A DNA stretch of 64,000 nucleotides from NCBI GenBank assembly GCA_037178625.1, contig CM074142.1, positions 744,001-808,000 on the forward strand, written 5' to 3'. Source of the DNA: Skeletonema tropicum (lineage: Eukaryota; Bacillariophyta; Thalassiosirophyceae; Thalassiosirales; Thalassiosiraceae). The notes under the pieces were generated by a model. The model saw only the letters and a program-made list of their open reading frames with translations, did not search any database and was not told the origin of the DNA. Below are positions 41,900-52,773 of this stretch, one piece after another (positions within the stretch are counted from its first letter, which is position 1; each line of letters opens with the position of its first letter). Made by a program: the position numbers and the translations under genes.

Positions 41900-44800
41900 C
41901 TAAGAATGAAATAAATCGATTACACACAAAGAGCTTCTTCTTCTTCTACACGACCCAGGAGGCTCAATGTAGATGACATCCTTAGGGTGGTTTTCTGGTA
42001 AAAGCTGTTTGTAGTGACTAAGAGCTGCATTGAATTCCTCCTTCGCCCCGTCGTAGTCACACTTCCTCAGCAACACCTTTCCCATGTTAACCGCAACCTG
42101 AGCTGAGTCGATTGCGCACTCGCCTACTGACTTGCGGAAAATTTCTCGTGCGTCTTCATAACGCCCAATAGCAATTGAAAATTCGAGTAGCTCTGCATGA
42201 GCATCTCCTTCATAAACAAGCAGTCGACCTATGAGGACATGATCGTCTGACAAATACTCCTGATAAACATCCATTGCATTGCGATAAATTGCCAACGCCC
42301 TTTCCGGCCGCCCATTTCTTGCACGAATGACATCGACCATGCTTTCAGCAATAGGAATCTGATCCATTGTGAAGAAGATTTTCCTCATATTGTACACTTC
42401 CACGTACACCCCTCTTGCTTCTGTTGGCATACCTTGCTCCAAAAAGTTCTCAGCAATAAATTGCTTCGTCTCCGCGATTGAAGGATGATTAGCACCAAAC
42501 AAAGATTGCTGTTTGTCGATCACAGAGATCAGTTTCGTTGACGCAGAATCATATTCGCCAGTTGCAGTAAGAACACGGCCTACGAGTGCTTGAGTCTCTA
42601 GAGTATCCCTGTTCATTTCACCCACAGTTTCTAGTTGAATACGTTCAGCTTCTTCTAAACTTGCAAACGCCTCAGCATAACTTGATAATTGAAAATGGAG
42701 CTGGCCGATTTGGGCTAAAGTCTTTGTAACACTAAGGTGCTTCTCCCCCAAGGCGTCTTTCAAAGTAAGGACGGCATCCTCAAAGAGATTCAGCGCAGCC
42801 TTGTACTCTCCAGTCTTTGCTTTAACCATACCCATGAGAACACATGTTTCTGCCGTCATGGCTTTTGCAACACTCTGGCTACTGCTCTGTTGGATACTTA
42901 ATGCTCGTTTATGATAGTCCATCGCCTGTAAAAACACGAAAAATACAAGGTAAGTGTGATGACATGAAAAACCACTGCCTTCGCATTTTTATCATTACCT
43001 CTTCGTATCGCCCAAGTTCCCTTGTTAAAGATCCAAGTCGATTAAGCGTAAGTGCGGTTTCACTCTTGGATTCTCTGCCACTGCGGCTCATAGCCATCTG
43101 TAGCGACTCCTCGTAAAATTGAATGGCTTTCCCATACTCTCCCCTCATGTCGTGAGCATTGGCAATCCACCCCAGAAATCCAGATTCAATAAAGTCTTTG
43201 TAATCGACGCCTTGTGTCCGTATGTTAGACAGGTTGTTCTGTTCGCTGTAATAAACATTGCCAATTAGGACAAGCGTTTCGAACATTTCATATTTATGTT
43301 CAGCTGCCAACTTCTTCTTTTGGATTTGTAGAGCTCTACGGTGATATTCCATTGCTCCTCGAAAGTCGTCAAGCATCAAACATACAACCCCTGCAGCATT
43401 TAAGGTTTGAGGGCGATGATGACCAAACACTGATATCTCAATATCCAGGGCTTCTGAGTACAATTCTTTCGACGCTTCAAGCTTTCCGTCTTCCTTATTC
43501 AAATCGCCAAGAGATTTCAATATCATTGCTACCTCCTTGCAATCACCTAATCTCGATTGAAATACAGCATGCGCCTCTGTAAAATGATCAGTTGCCAGAT
43601 CGCGATCACCCTTTCCCCATAGATGCTGTGCCAAGGAAACATGGGCTTCCGCTGCTTCAATACTTTCATCCCCATAGCTGCCTTTTTGTTGTATAAGAAA
43701 TTCTTCCTTGTCTGCGAATCCTTCGTCGTCACTTGAGGTCCCTTGGCAATCCTGATCGCTAGTTTGAGATAATCTGGACAGGTTCAGGTGCTTTTCCGAA
43801 GGAGGTTTACTATACGGCGATTCATCAAGATCAACTTCTTCTTCATGTTTCCCTCTGGGGTGTTCCTTGTCCTTTGAATCCCTTGCACTGGACAGAATCT
43901 CATCCAATTCTTCTGTACTATCGTCCACGCCCGAAAACAAACTGTCGTCACCGTCGCCCAAAACCTCATCCAAACCAACCGAGTCAATTTCATCAAAATC
44001 TACCTCATCATTTGTGGTTGCCTCAGGAGAGGCCATAGGTCGGTTTGGCGCGGGCGGCTGCGGAGGAGTCATTGATCTGGAGCCCATCACACGCACCGAT
44101 GCTAAGTTGTTGTTCGTCCACACCACAGCTGGATCTGTTTTTGCGTATCCTAAGCTTTCGTAAATATGCAGTGCCATGGTAAACGCCCCTTCCGAGTTGG
44201 CAAATGAGCGCTGTTCAACATCGTTATGTTCAACGTACAGACAACCCAAAATACCAAGCATCTGCGCCATGGATTCGGAAGACGCACGTACGATTTCCTT
44301 TGGAGCAGCAAGCTCAAGAGAATCAGATATTAAGATTTCCTCGGTATTCACACTCTGATTCAGGAGATCAATTGCCTCTGATATACGTCTTTCTTTCCAA
44401 CAACACGTACCCCAATTTCGCAAGACGCCAGCCAGCGAACGTTGCAAGCGGATCATACCATTTTGATCTAGGGTTAAGCACGCTTGTTGTTGGTTGGAAA
44501 CTAAATCATATATCGACGTGGCTTCTTTGTAGGCGAAAGCGGCCTTTTTCCAATCAAGTTTGCGCTGATAACAGTTCCCAATGTTAACGAAGGCATTTGC
44601 AGTGTCAAAGTGATCACTGCCTAATGTGTCAATGCGAGCCCTCAATAATAAATCATAGCAAGAAAGAGCCTCTTCAAACTCTCCTCTTCGTTCATGGACG
44701 ACTCCTAGATTGTTCAATGCTGCCAACGCACCAGGAGAAAGAGATTCGGGATGATCTTTCTCAGATATGATTGTTTTCTTTCTCGTTCGAGACATGTCCA

Positions 44801-46052
44801 AATCAGGTGAAGTAGACGGGGATTCTCTTGCTACCATCAGTGATGCACCCCCTACACCGTCCTGAGAAGAAGCAGATGCCGCATCATCCAAATCATTGTA
44901 GAGAGCCCAAACAGTTGAGTACGCATTAAATGCCGCATCCAACTCATCTCTTCTCAAATGAAAATTTCCTACAGCCTGAAGAGTATTGGCAAGATCCACT
45001 TCGACTTGAGACTTTGCTCCATTTTGCCTTCCATTTTCAGTCAAATGTTCGTTCTCATCTTGCTCTTCAGTAGCTGCTCTCAAAATCTCGAGAGATTCTC
45101 GAAACGATTCCATTGCAGCCCCGTCGTTCCCTTGTCTGGCGTGGAGCTCCGCCATTGCATTCAGTGACAAGGCAATGGCACGTACTCTTTGTTCTTCGGC
45201 TGGTATTAAAAATGAGACCTGCGTCGGTTGTGATTTAAATGTTGTGTACTGCAACATGTTTTCATCAGAGGGCACTTGAATTGTCAGAAGAACATCTTTG
45301 TTACCTCCTTCCCCAAGTGCCGCGGCATCAACCACCATGGAGAAATGATCATTATTTTCATCCAATAAATCTTTTGTGGTAGGGCTGGTTGAATGCTTAG
45401 TAGTTTGAGGAGGAGGAGGAGAATGCTGGTCTCTCCCCCCTTCCAAGGCTCCGTCTCCGATAATACCGTTCTCCTCTTCCGAGCTGAATTGACTTTTTTC
45501 TTCTTCATCCTCAAACACCCCTACAAGGAGAGACACGGCATCATCGTGATATTGCACCGCTGCCCTGACATAATGATGCTTATTATTGCCATCATGTTTT
45601 CCTTCGCCGCCATTATCTTCTTTTCCGTTTTTGTTCTCTTCGTCATCACCAGCAGCAGCAGCAGCAGCAGCAGCTGCGTGGACCGCTGCCAATAATCGCA
45701 GTGTTTGTGCAATTCTCAACTCTAAATTGATACCAACACACTTTTTCTCAGTTGTAGGATCCTGTGACTTCGACTCAGCTTCAGCCGCAGTTGTCGCTGA
45801 AATCATAGATGCTCGTTTCTTCACTTTTACAAAACATCCTTGATACAATGACAAGGCCTTTTGGGCACATTCAATGATTGTCTCGTATTGATCGGTCTTC
45901 TTGATGGATGTTGTGTTGCCGAGGAGCTTTTGAGCTCGATCAAACCATGCAGATGCTTGGCAAACATCTGTCCATAGAAAAGCGTCTGTCGAATAATTTC
46001 TGTCGGCGGATTGTACTACTATGTCGTCTTCTAACTCTGCTGTTGACTCCAT
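41900..46052 (-). CDS. Large tetratricopeptide-repeat protein, kinesin-light-chain-like repeats
   Basis: Two exons, 46052-42999 and 42925-41900, with a 73-nt GTAATG...ACAG intron in phase 0; the product is 1359 residues. Many TPR units of the 42-residue kinesin-light-chain spacing are visible, for example ALAALNNLGVVHERRGEFEE, ARIDTLGSDHFDTANAFVNI, AMEYHRRALQIQKKKL and, across the splice site, RYEE joined to AMDYHKRALSIQQ. An acidic, Ser/Asp-rich linker (about residues 640-750) separates two TPR blocks, and an Ala/Glu-rich region lies near residue 110. There is no enzyme motif; it should act as a protein-interaction scaffold, partner unknown. Confidence 0.85.
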
Positions 46053-46803
46053 CTTGGTTTTTTTCCTAGTGTATGCTGCTAGCGCCTAGAGCGCCCAATG
46101 ATGTGTATCTTGTCTTTTTATTTTAGCCGTGCGCCGGAAAAACTTACTGTGTCTGTGTATTGCCCAATTATTGTCTTGGTATTAACTGTGATAGGCGCGG
46201 CGTCTACGCTGTCGGATGCCATGGCATATGGTCAAGATGGTTTTTGGTTTTTCGATTTACGGTATGTAGGCTACGTAGCTAGTAGCTAAGTTAAGGTAAA
46301 AAACACGCATCTAGGTATATATCTCTAGAGAGGAGCTCAAATAAATCGCGATTCCCTCTTTTTTCATCAGAAACTCCTCAGAAACCATAGATAACATCTT
46401 ATCTCTGAATTGTAGAACGCAGACAAAACAACGAAGTTGGCAAGGTAGGGTGCAGCATGCAATACAATAGTAATGTTGTACTCTGTACTTGTGTGTCTTA
46501 AGGCTGCGTATCCTGGTGTGGATAGAAGTACAAGATATGATCTCTCTGTGTTACATAGAATAGAATAAGCTGTAGTTGATGCGGTCCCTCTCCAGATACA
46601 ACGGACAGGAGGCAATAGGGTTGAAGCATGGAAGTTTCGGAAAGTACTACGGAACCAGGTTGGAAGATAGATCGAAAAGAGACATGCAAAGCAACGTGAC
46701 GATGCAGAGCTGTACAATTATTTTAGCCTTCTGTACTCGCCGGAAGATGTTGTGTTAATGAAATTTTATTATACCCAGCAAAACGAAACCAAAATAAGAC
46801 TGC
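46053..46803. other. Intergenic region between TPR gene and second FCP gene
   Basis: About 750 bp. It should contain the TPR gene promoter on the left and the FCP 3' untranslated region on the right. A 116-codon minus frame at 46367-46717 has no recognisable similarity and I do not call it. Confidence 0.45.
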
Positions 46804-47406
46804 TTACATGGCTCCAACAATTGGAAGGTCACCTCCGAGTTGCTCATGAACCATGAGTCCAAGAATTCCCATCATAGCGGCACGTCCGTTGTTAAGCTCA
46901 ACAGCACGCTTCTTCAGCTTGGTCTCCTCATCGAAAGAATCCCATCCGAAGTCAATGAAACCGTTACGGAAGTCACCAACGAACTCGTTCTCTCCAGTAA
47001 CATCCTTCATGACGAAAAGCTCAAGGAATCCAATGAAGAAGAGAATCTGAAGGGCACCATCAGTGGGAACCTGGAAGGAGCCAGCCCATCCCTCTCCGAT
47101 ATCAGAGAACTTGGTTCCATCGGTGGAGATGTCTCCGGGAAGACGAAGTCCGGCACGGGTGACGATTTGTCCAAGGAAGGCAAGCTGACAGATACGTCCG
47201 TGCTTGATCTCGACGTAACGGAGACGGTCGAAACGGCCCTGGCCAGCCTCATCGAGCAATCCCAAAGGATCGAAGAAGCCAAGAGGAGGCTGAGCACCAA
47301 GCTCGTTCTCGAAGGCGTTGAGGGCGGTGGTGGCCTTGCCGGTTTGGGCAGGGGCGAAAGCGGCGGCGGAGGCGGCGAGGGTGGCGAGGATAGCAGTCTT
47401 CATCAT
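46804..47406 (-). CDS. Fucoxanthin-chlorophyll a/c-binding protein (Lhcf type), paralog of 21778-22380
   Basis: 200 residues. The presequence MMKTAILATLAASAAAFAP could start at either Met; the second (47403) matches the sister gene better. Helix 1 EIKHGRICQLAFLG, helix 2 ALQILFFIGFLEL and helix 3 ELNNGRAAMMGILGLMVHEQ carry the chlorophyll ligands. It is very close to the FCP at 21778, with changes mainly in the loops (for example STDGTKFSD against DYSGTSFDS). The two lie 25 kb apart, in the same direction, so they are a dispersed duplicate pair rather than a tandem. Role: thylakoid light harvesting. Confidence 0.95.
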   Translation of the reverse strand: MMKTAILATLAASAAAFAPAQTGKATTALNAFENELGAQPPLGFFDPLGLLDEAGQGRFDRLRYVEIKHGRICQLAFLGQIVTRAGLRLPGDISTDGTKFSDIGEGWAGSFQVPTDGALQILFFIGFLELFVMKDVTGENEFVGDFRNGFIDFGWDSFDEETKLKKRAVELNNGRAAMMGILGLMVHEQLGGDLPIVGAM

Positions 47407-47694
47407 GGTTGCGAGTGTTGGTTTTGTACAAAAAGTGTGAGATGAGGAGTGGCGTTGTTCGTCAGTGAAAAAGATGAAAAAGATACGTCAACTTGCCGAT
47501 CCGTACGATGGAATTGGTATGCACATAAGGAGTCCCTATTATTGGATCTTCTCGATTCTTTGTACCAAAGGTCTGGAAGATTCCATCCTTGATTGCTACT
47601 TTTCTCGATAGAGAGCCGCATACGATACTGCTCAAGCTACAAGCTATCAGCGGGTACAACAAGTTTCCTGATGGTGTAATAGGCTATACAGGCG

Positions 47695-49308
47695 ATGTTT
47701 CTATCTTTGACACCGCGGCTGCGTTTTTTTGGTATCCGCTGCTCCAATAATCTTCTCATCAAACGAAGAAGTGCATCAAATCACTCAAGAAACAACAAAT
47801 TATTGAGAGGACCTACTGCACAAGATGTGTCGTACTTTCGATCCGTCCTTACACGTCCCGACTACAGTGTAATCGATGGCGCAACTAATCAAGATGCGAA
47901 GGATGAAATTGACAATAGGTATAATATTGATTGGACCAAACATTATCGGGGGTCGTCAGATCTCGTCTTGCGGCCACAGACAACCTCGGAGGTTTCGTCC
48001 ATCCTGAAATACTGCAATGAACACTACATTGGAGTGACAACTCAAGGTGGCAACACCGGTCTTTGCGGCGGTGCAACCCCCATATCGAATGAAGTTGTTC
48101 TCTCAATGGAGTATATGAATCGCATCTACAAACTAGATGAGTACAGTGGGGTTCTCACTTGTGATGCAGGTTGTATTCTTCAAAGTTTGCACGATTATGC
48201 CGAACAGAATGGGTACCTCTTTCCACTGGACATTGGGTCGAAAGGCACTTGTCAAATTGGTGGGAATGTCAGTACGAATGCAGGAGGTCATCACTTCTTT
48301 CGATTTGGTGGGTTGCATGGGAATGTGGTGGGTATGGAGGTCGTTCTTGCAGATGGACGTGTATTGAGAATGAATATAGACGACAATGACCAGGATAATA
48401 ACAAATTTCAGCAATCAAGTGCAAGTCTTCGGAAAGACAATACTGGCTATGACCTGAAGCAATTATTCATTGGTGGCGAGGGGACACTGGGGGTTGTCAC
48501 CAAAGTGGCTGTGGCGTGTCCTGCTCTCCCAACGTCCAAGAATGTCGCCTTGCTAGTGTGTAATTGCTACAAAGATGTTCTGCAAGTCCTAAAAACTTCC
48601 AAAGAAAAATTGGGCGAGATATTGAGTGCAATTGAACTAATTGATTTGAACACAATGAAATTCGTCCAGAGATACGGTTCAGGTATTGGAGATCATTTAA
48701 TCTCAGAATTGCTCACATCAGAGATTGCAGACAATAAACCATTGTTTATTTTGGTGGAAAGTCAAGGTTGTAATCAGGAAGCAGATTCGTCAAAGATGGA
48801 TGCTTTTTTAACGAGTCTATATGAATCTTCAACTATTGAAAATGGATTCTTGGCTCAAGATTCGAAGCACATTGAGGAGATCTGGGGCATTCGGGAATCG
48901 TGTAACCCAAGCGTCGCACGTGCTGGCTACGTGCACAAGTTTGATGTATCGATTGGGATTGAATCATACATCGAGGTTGCTGACGAAGTCATTGATGCCT
49001 TGAAAGAAGCAAATTTACCTGACTTGACCGTGTGTGTTTGGGGCCATGTCGCCGACGGTAACGCTCACATCAACGTTGTTTCTGGACAGTTAGAAAACAA
49101 TGCAGCTGGAGCAGAAATAATTGAAAATATCGTATATGCAGCTGTTATGAAGAGAAAGGGTTCGATCTCTGCAGAACATGGCATAGGGCAATCGAAACGC
49201 AAGTACATGTCACAAGTCAAGGATGGAACGGCCTTGGAGCTAATGTCACAGATGAAGACATTATTTGATCCGCATTTTATTTTGAACCCTGGAAAGTATC
49301 TCCCTTAA
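47695..49308 (+). CDS. D-2-hydroxyglutarate dehydrogenase, FAD-dependent, probably mitochondrial
   Basis: A single-exon protein of 537 residues that oxidises D-2-hydroxyglutarate to 2-oxoglutarate. The FAD-binding half shows TTQGGNTGLCGGATPIS (near residue 117), LDIGSKGTCQIGGNVSTNAG and RKDNTGYDLKQLFIGGEGTL, all close to the D2HGDH family. The C-terminal half has VWGHVADGNAHINV, with the metal-binding histidines, and EHGIGQSKRKYM. The first 30 residues are rich in Arg, Ser and Leu without acidic residues (MFLSLTPRLRFFGIRC), a likely mitochondrial presequence. D-lactate dehydrogenase is the main alternative within this superfamily. It converges with the zinc-finger gene, with 93 bp between stop codons. 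Confidence 0.87.
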   Translation: MFLSLTPRLRFFGIRCSNNLLIKRRSASNHSRNNKLLRGPTAQDVSYFRSVLTRPDYSVIDGATNQDAKDEIDNRYNIDWTKHYRGSSDLVLRPQTTSEVSSILKYCNEHYIGVTTQGGNTGLCGGATPISNEVVLSMEYMNRIYKLDEYSGVLTCDAGCILQSLHDYAEQNGYLFPLDIGSKGTCQIGGNVSTNAGGHHFFRFGGLHGNVVGMEVVLADGRVLRMNIDDNDQDNNKFQQSSASLRKDNTGYDLKQLFIGGEGTLGVVTKVAVACPALPTSKNVALLVCNCYKDVLQVLKTSKEKLGEILSAIELIDLNTMKFVQRYGSGIGDHLISELLTSEIADNKPLFILVESQGCNQEADSSKMDAFLTSLYESSTIENGFLAQDSKHIEEIWGIRESCNPSVARAGYVHKFDVSIGIESYIEVADEVIDALKEANLPDLTVCVWGHVADGNAHINVVSGQLENNAAGAEIIENIVYAAVMKRKGSISAEHGIGQSKRKYMSQVKDGTALELMSQMKTLFDPHFILNPGKYLP

Positions 49309-49401
49309 ACATATATATTCTCGTAGAATCAACAAATATTATATATAACTTATAATGAACTAAATTACCAACAAACCCATAGCCCCTGATCATCACCACA
49401 G

Positions 49402-52021
49402 TTAGTGCGCATCAATTTCGTCCTTCTTTTCCTCACTGCTCTCCGTCTCCGCGTCTTTCGGAAAGTAACTACTGGTAGAAGACCCATTGAGGTAGCTGTA
49501 ATCTGAACTCTCGTAGTAAGATTGGTTGAAGTCGTAATTGACGTAAGACAATTTGGTCAAATCGATTGTACCAAAATTGGGCAGAGGTGGTACTTGGTTC
49601 GACGCCAGTGTCGTGGCATTTGACTGTTGAACTGGCTGAACCATTTTTGCAGCTTGGGGTTGAGGTTTCTTAGATGTCTTCGCAGGTAACTTTGTGGACG
49701 GCACTGATTTTGCGGTACTAGCAGTACTTGTCGATTCAGTGTTTTTTTTCGTCGTTCCCTTCCAAGCCAGGCATCCCACGCACCTTCGTTTGCCACCGGG
49801 ATTGCTAATGTTGCACTTGGAGCATTCCCAAGGAGCGGGTTTGCGCTTACCGCCTCGCCAACGATTGCATTTTCCGCACCTTGTCTGGCTAGCAGATATG
49901 ATTTCACCATCATTGCAATTATCGCAAGACCAATCCTTTGTCCTGTCGATCCCCCCGTCGTCGCTATCGTAATTGGTTGCAGAACCAAGTGTCCACCCGC
50001 CCTGGCGTTTTCCTCCTCTCCAGCGATGACAACTTCCACAGCGGGACTTTCTCATTTCAACCTTCTCTCCACAATTATCACACGTCCACGTGCTGTCTTT
50101 GATTATATTATCATCAGATATGCCAGAACGTTTACTAGGACTGTAACTGTAAGACTCTCGCTTGCCTCCTCGCCACTGAAAGTGTAGGAACAAAATATAT
50201 AACGATGAGTTTTCATAATCCTATTACAACTGCACATGATACACGCAAAAAAAACTTACCTTTTGGCAACTGGCGTTACCACACCGCTTGTGTCGGCCTG
50301 ACCACTCTTCTCCACACTCACATATCCATTTCTCAGACGAATCTTGTTCTGCGTCTTCCGGTAGGATTGCGAATTCGTTGAAGTGTGTTCTGCAAAAGCC
50401 ATCGTTATTTGACTGTTCTGCCTTTCCACAGCCAATTACCTTACAAAGAAGTCTCCCGCGTTCATTCTTCATCAAAACATCAGAAATCTCCACGCCGGCA
50501 TCTTCGGGAACACGAGTCTTTGGCTGCAATTTGGCATATTGTGGCGATGCAACACCTGGAGATTTTTGTGGCGAAGATGCGTAGGCAGGATGATGTCCAT
50601 CTCTCCAACGATGGCATTTGCCACATCGCAAAGAAGTAACCGCAATCTTTTCTCCGCACTTACACCCCCAAGACTCGATTTGTCCCGTGCTAATCTTGTA
50701 CCGGTTATAATGAGTCCTACAAAACCCTTCGTCTTTGGTTTGGGCAATCTTTGGGCAGCCAACGGCTTTGCACAGCAGTGCCCCATTTTCTTTCTTCCTA
50801 ATTACAGTTGAAATCTCAAAATCAGGTTGACCAGGTTGACGAACTTCTACAACAGCATCTTTGCCTTGCTCCATCTCAACGTCATCGTCGTCAAGATCAT
50901 CATCATTATCATTGCTAACTCCACCCTCATCATCCTCATCCGACATTGCAGGTGGTCGCTCGAGACCAAGTTTGTCACGATTTTCATCGGAAAAGATTGC
51001 AACGCAGAATCCGTTCTGCAACCTATTATCACATCGTACTCTCACCTTCGTCACATCTTCCAAATCATCATCATCATACGCCTTCTCAGCCTTGACATGT
51101 TCCAGACAATACCCACCGCAATTCGCTTGTTTGTACTTATCACATCCAACAAATTTGCACAAACTGGATTTGTTCGCCGTCTTCTTCACGGCCGATTGGG
51201 CAGCGGCAATTTCATTCTGGATACGGTGCTGTTCCGGATCAGCGTATTCCTTATGAGTGAGACAGTAACCAAGACAACCCTTTTGCTTGTATTTCATGCA
51301 TCCTTCAAAGTTACAGTGTTTGGCCAACTTTTGAGGAGTGTTTGTTTCAGTAGCAGCAGCAGCAGCTCCATTTGGAGCAATGAGGGCCTTCTTGATCTCA
51401 TCATCCCCCCCTTGTAGCAAATCAGGCATACTCTCTTCTTCATTTCCATCGTTATTATCACTAGAACCCTTTTTCCCATCTTGATGATGATGTTGTCTAT
51501 AACAAGTCAAACAAAACCCATCATGCCTTGCCTTAAAATACTTGGTACACCCCTCTACCCTACATCTCTTCTTTTCAGGGGCCACCTTTAACTTTTTCAA
51601 TTCATTCTCCTTGGCAATTTCCGCCTTACTCTCATCGGATAAAGCCTCGTAATGATGAAGGCAATGCCCCCCACACCGTGCCTTTTTGTATTTTTCACAT
51701 CCGTCAATGATGCAAAGTCGTTTGGGATCAATGTCATTCCCAAATTGAGTCGTAACTTTGACCTTTTTTGGAGGAGGGGGCTGTTGGTTTTGCTCTGTAG
51801 TATCAGCAGTGCCACCCTCCTCTTCTTCCTTGGTAACATCAACATCATCATCATCATCATCGTCTTGTTTGCGTTTTGTCCCATTTGTTTTTTGACTGGA
51901 AGAAGTAACAGGATTGCCAGTTTTTGTATTATTTGGCTCAACAACTTCTTCTTCTTCCTTCTCCTTCTTCTTTTTGCTGACCCGAATTGTAATTTTGGGG
52001 GATTTTTTCATTTGATTTGTT

Positions 52022-52052
<31 letters not shown>

Positions 52053-52773
52053 GATCTTGTGGTGGTGGTGGTTGATCCCCTTCCTCCCCACTATCATCAT
52101 CATTGCTCGTCATGACACTATCACTTAGAAGTGCAGACCGTCCACCCTTCATTAGCTTATTGTCCATCCTTACTCGAACATTCACATCAGTAACCTGTTC
52201 CTCACTGCTGCTACTACTTCTTGTGGCGTTCAATCGTGCAAAGCGATATCCCTTATTTAGCTTTTCGTCCAGCCTTACTCGGACACGGACTTCATTTTTC
52301 TCCTCCTCCTCCTCCACTCCGGATGGTGTGATGATGGTGGATGATTCATCATCATCGTCAATCTCTTCTTCTTTCGTTGAGGAAGGCTCGATAATAATTT
52401 GTTCGGAAGACTTCTTCTTTGTCGCAGTACTTTTATTTTTTGGAGTATCATTATTATTTTTTACCTTGCCCCCCTTGGCCTTCTTGGCAACTACCTTTGC
52501 CGCCACAGGTCCTTGTGGCTCTTTCCTCTTCGTCGTCGTCTTTTTTGGCTGCTTCGTTTCGCTCGTGTTTTTGGGTGTCGCTGCTGCTGCCGGTGATTTC
52601 TTCTTCGTTTTGGCATCATTATTCTTCTTCTTTTCTATCTTGTTATTTTTAGTCTTATTGGTAGGGGTAGGCTTATCGTCTACTACTGATTCTTCACCGA
52701 ACTTGGTGGATGCACGGCGCTGTCGCTTTGGACGCTCGTTGGCCTTGCGTTTGGATACACGGGTGGACACCAT
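49402..52773 (-). CDS. Repeat-rich zinc-finger protein (two finger types), probably nuclear
   Basis: Two exons, 52773-50260 and 50175-49402, with an 84-nt GTAAGT...TCAG intron; the product is 1095 residues. The N-terminal 330 residues are Lys/Ser/Asp-rich and basic overall, with nuclear-localisation-like clusters (KRKANERPKRQRR). Six Cx4C...Cx2H/C fingers follow, for example CIIDGCEKYKKARCGGHCLH and CKAVGCPKIAQ...CRTH, resembling the WRKY19-like finger of plants and stramenopiles. Five Cx2C or CxC...Cx2C ribbons ending in WRGGKR come next (WTCDNCGEKVEMRKSRCGSC and similar). A third motif, VRVRxDxKLxxGxxxA, occurs three times. The C-terminus is low complexity. A DNA-binding or chromatin role is inferred; no family name is firm. 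Confidence 0.8.
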
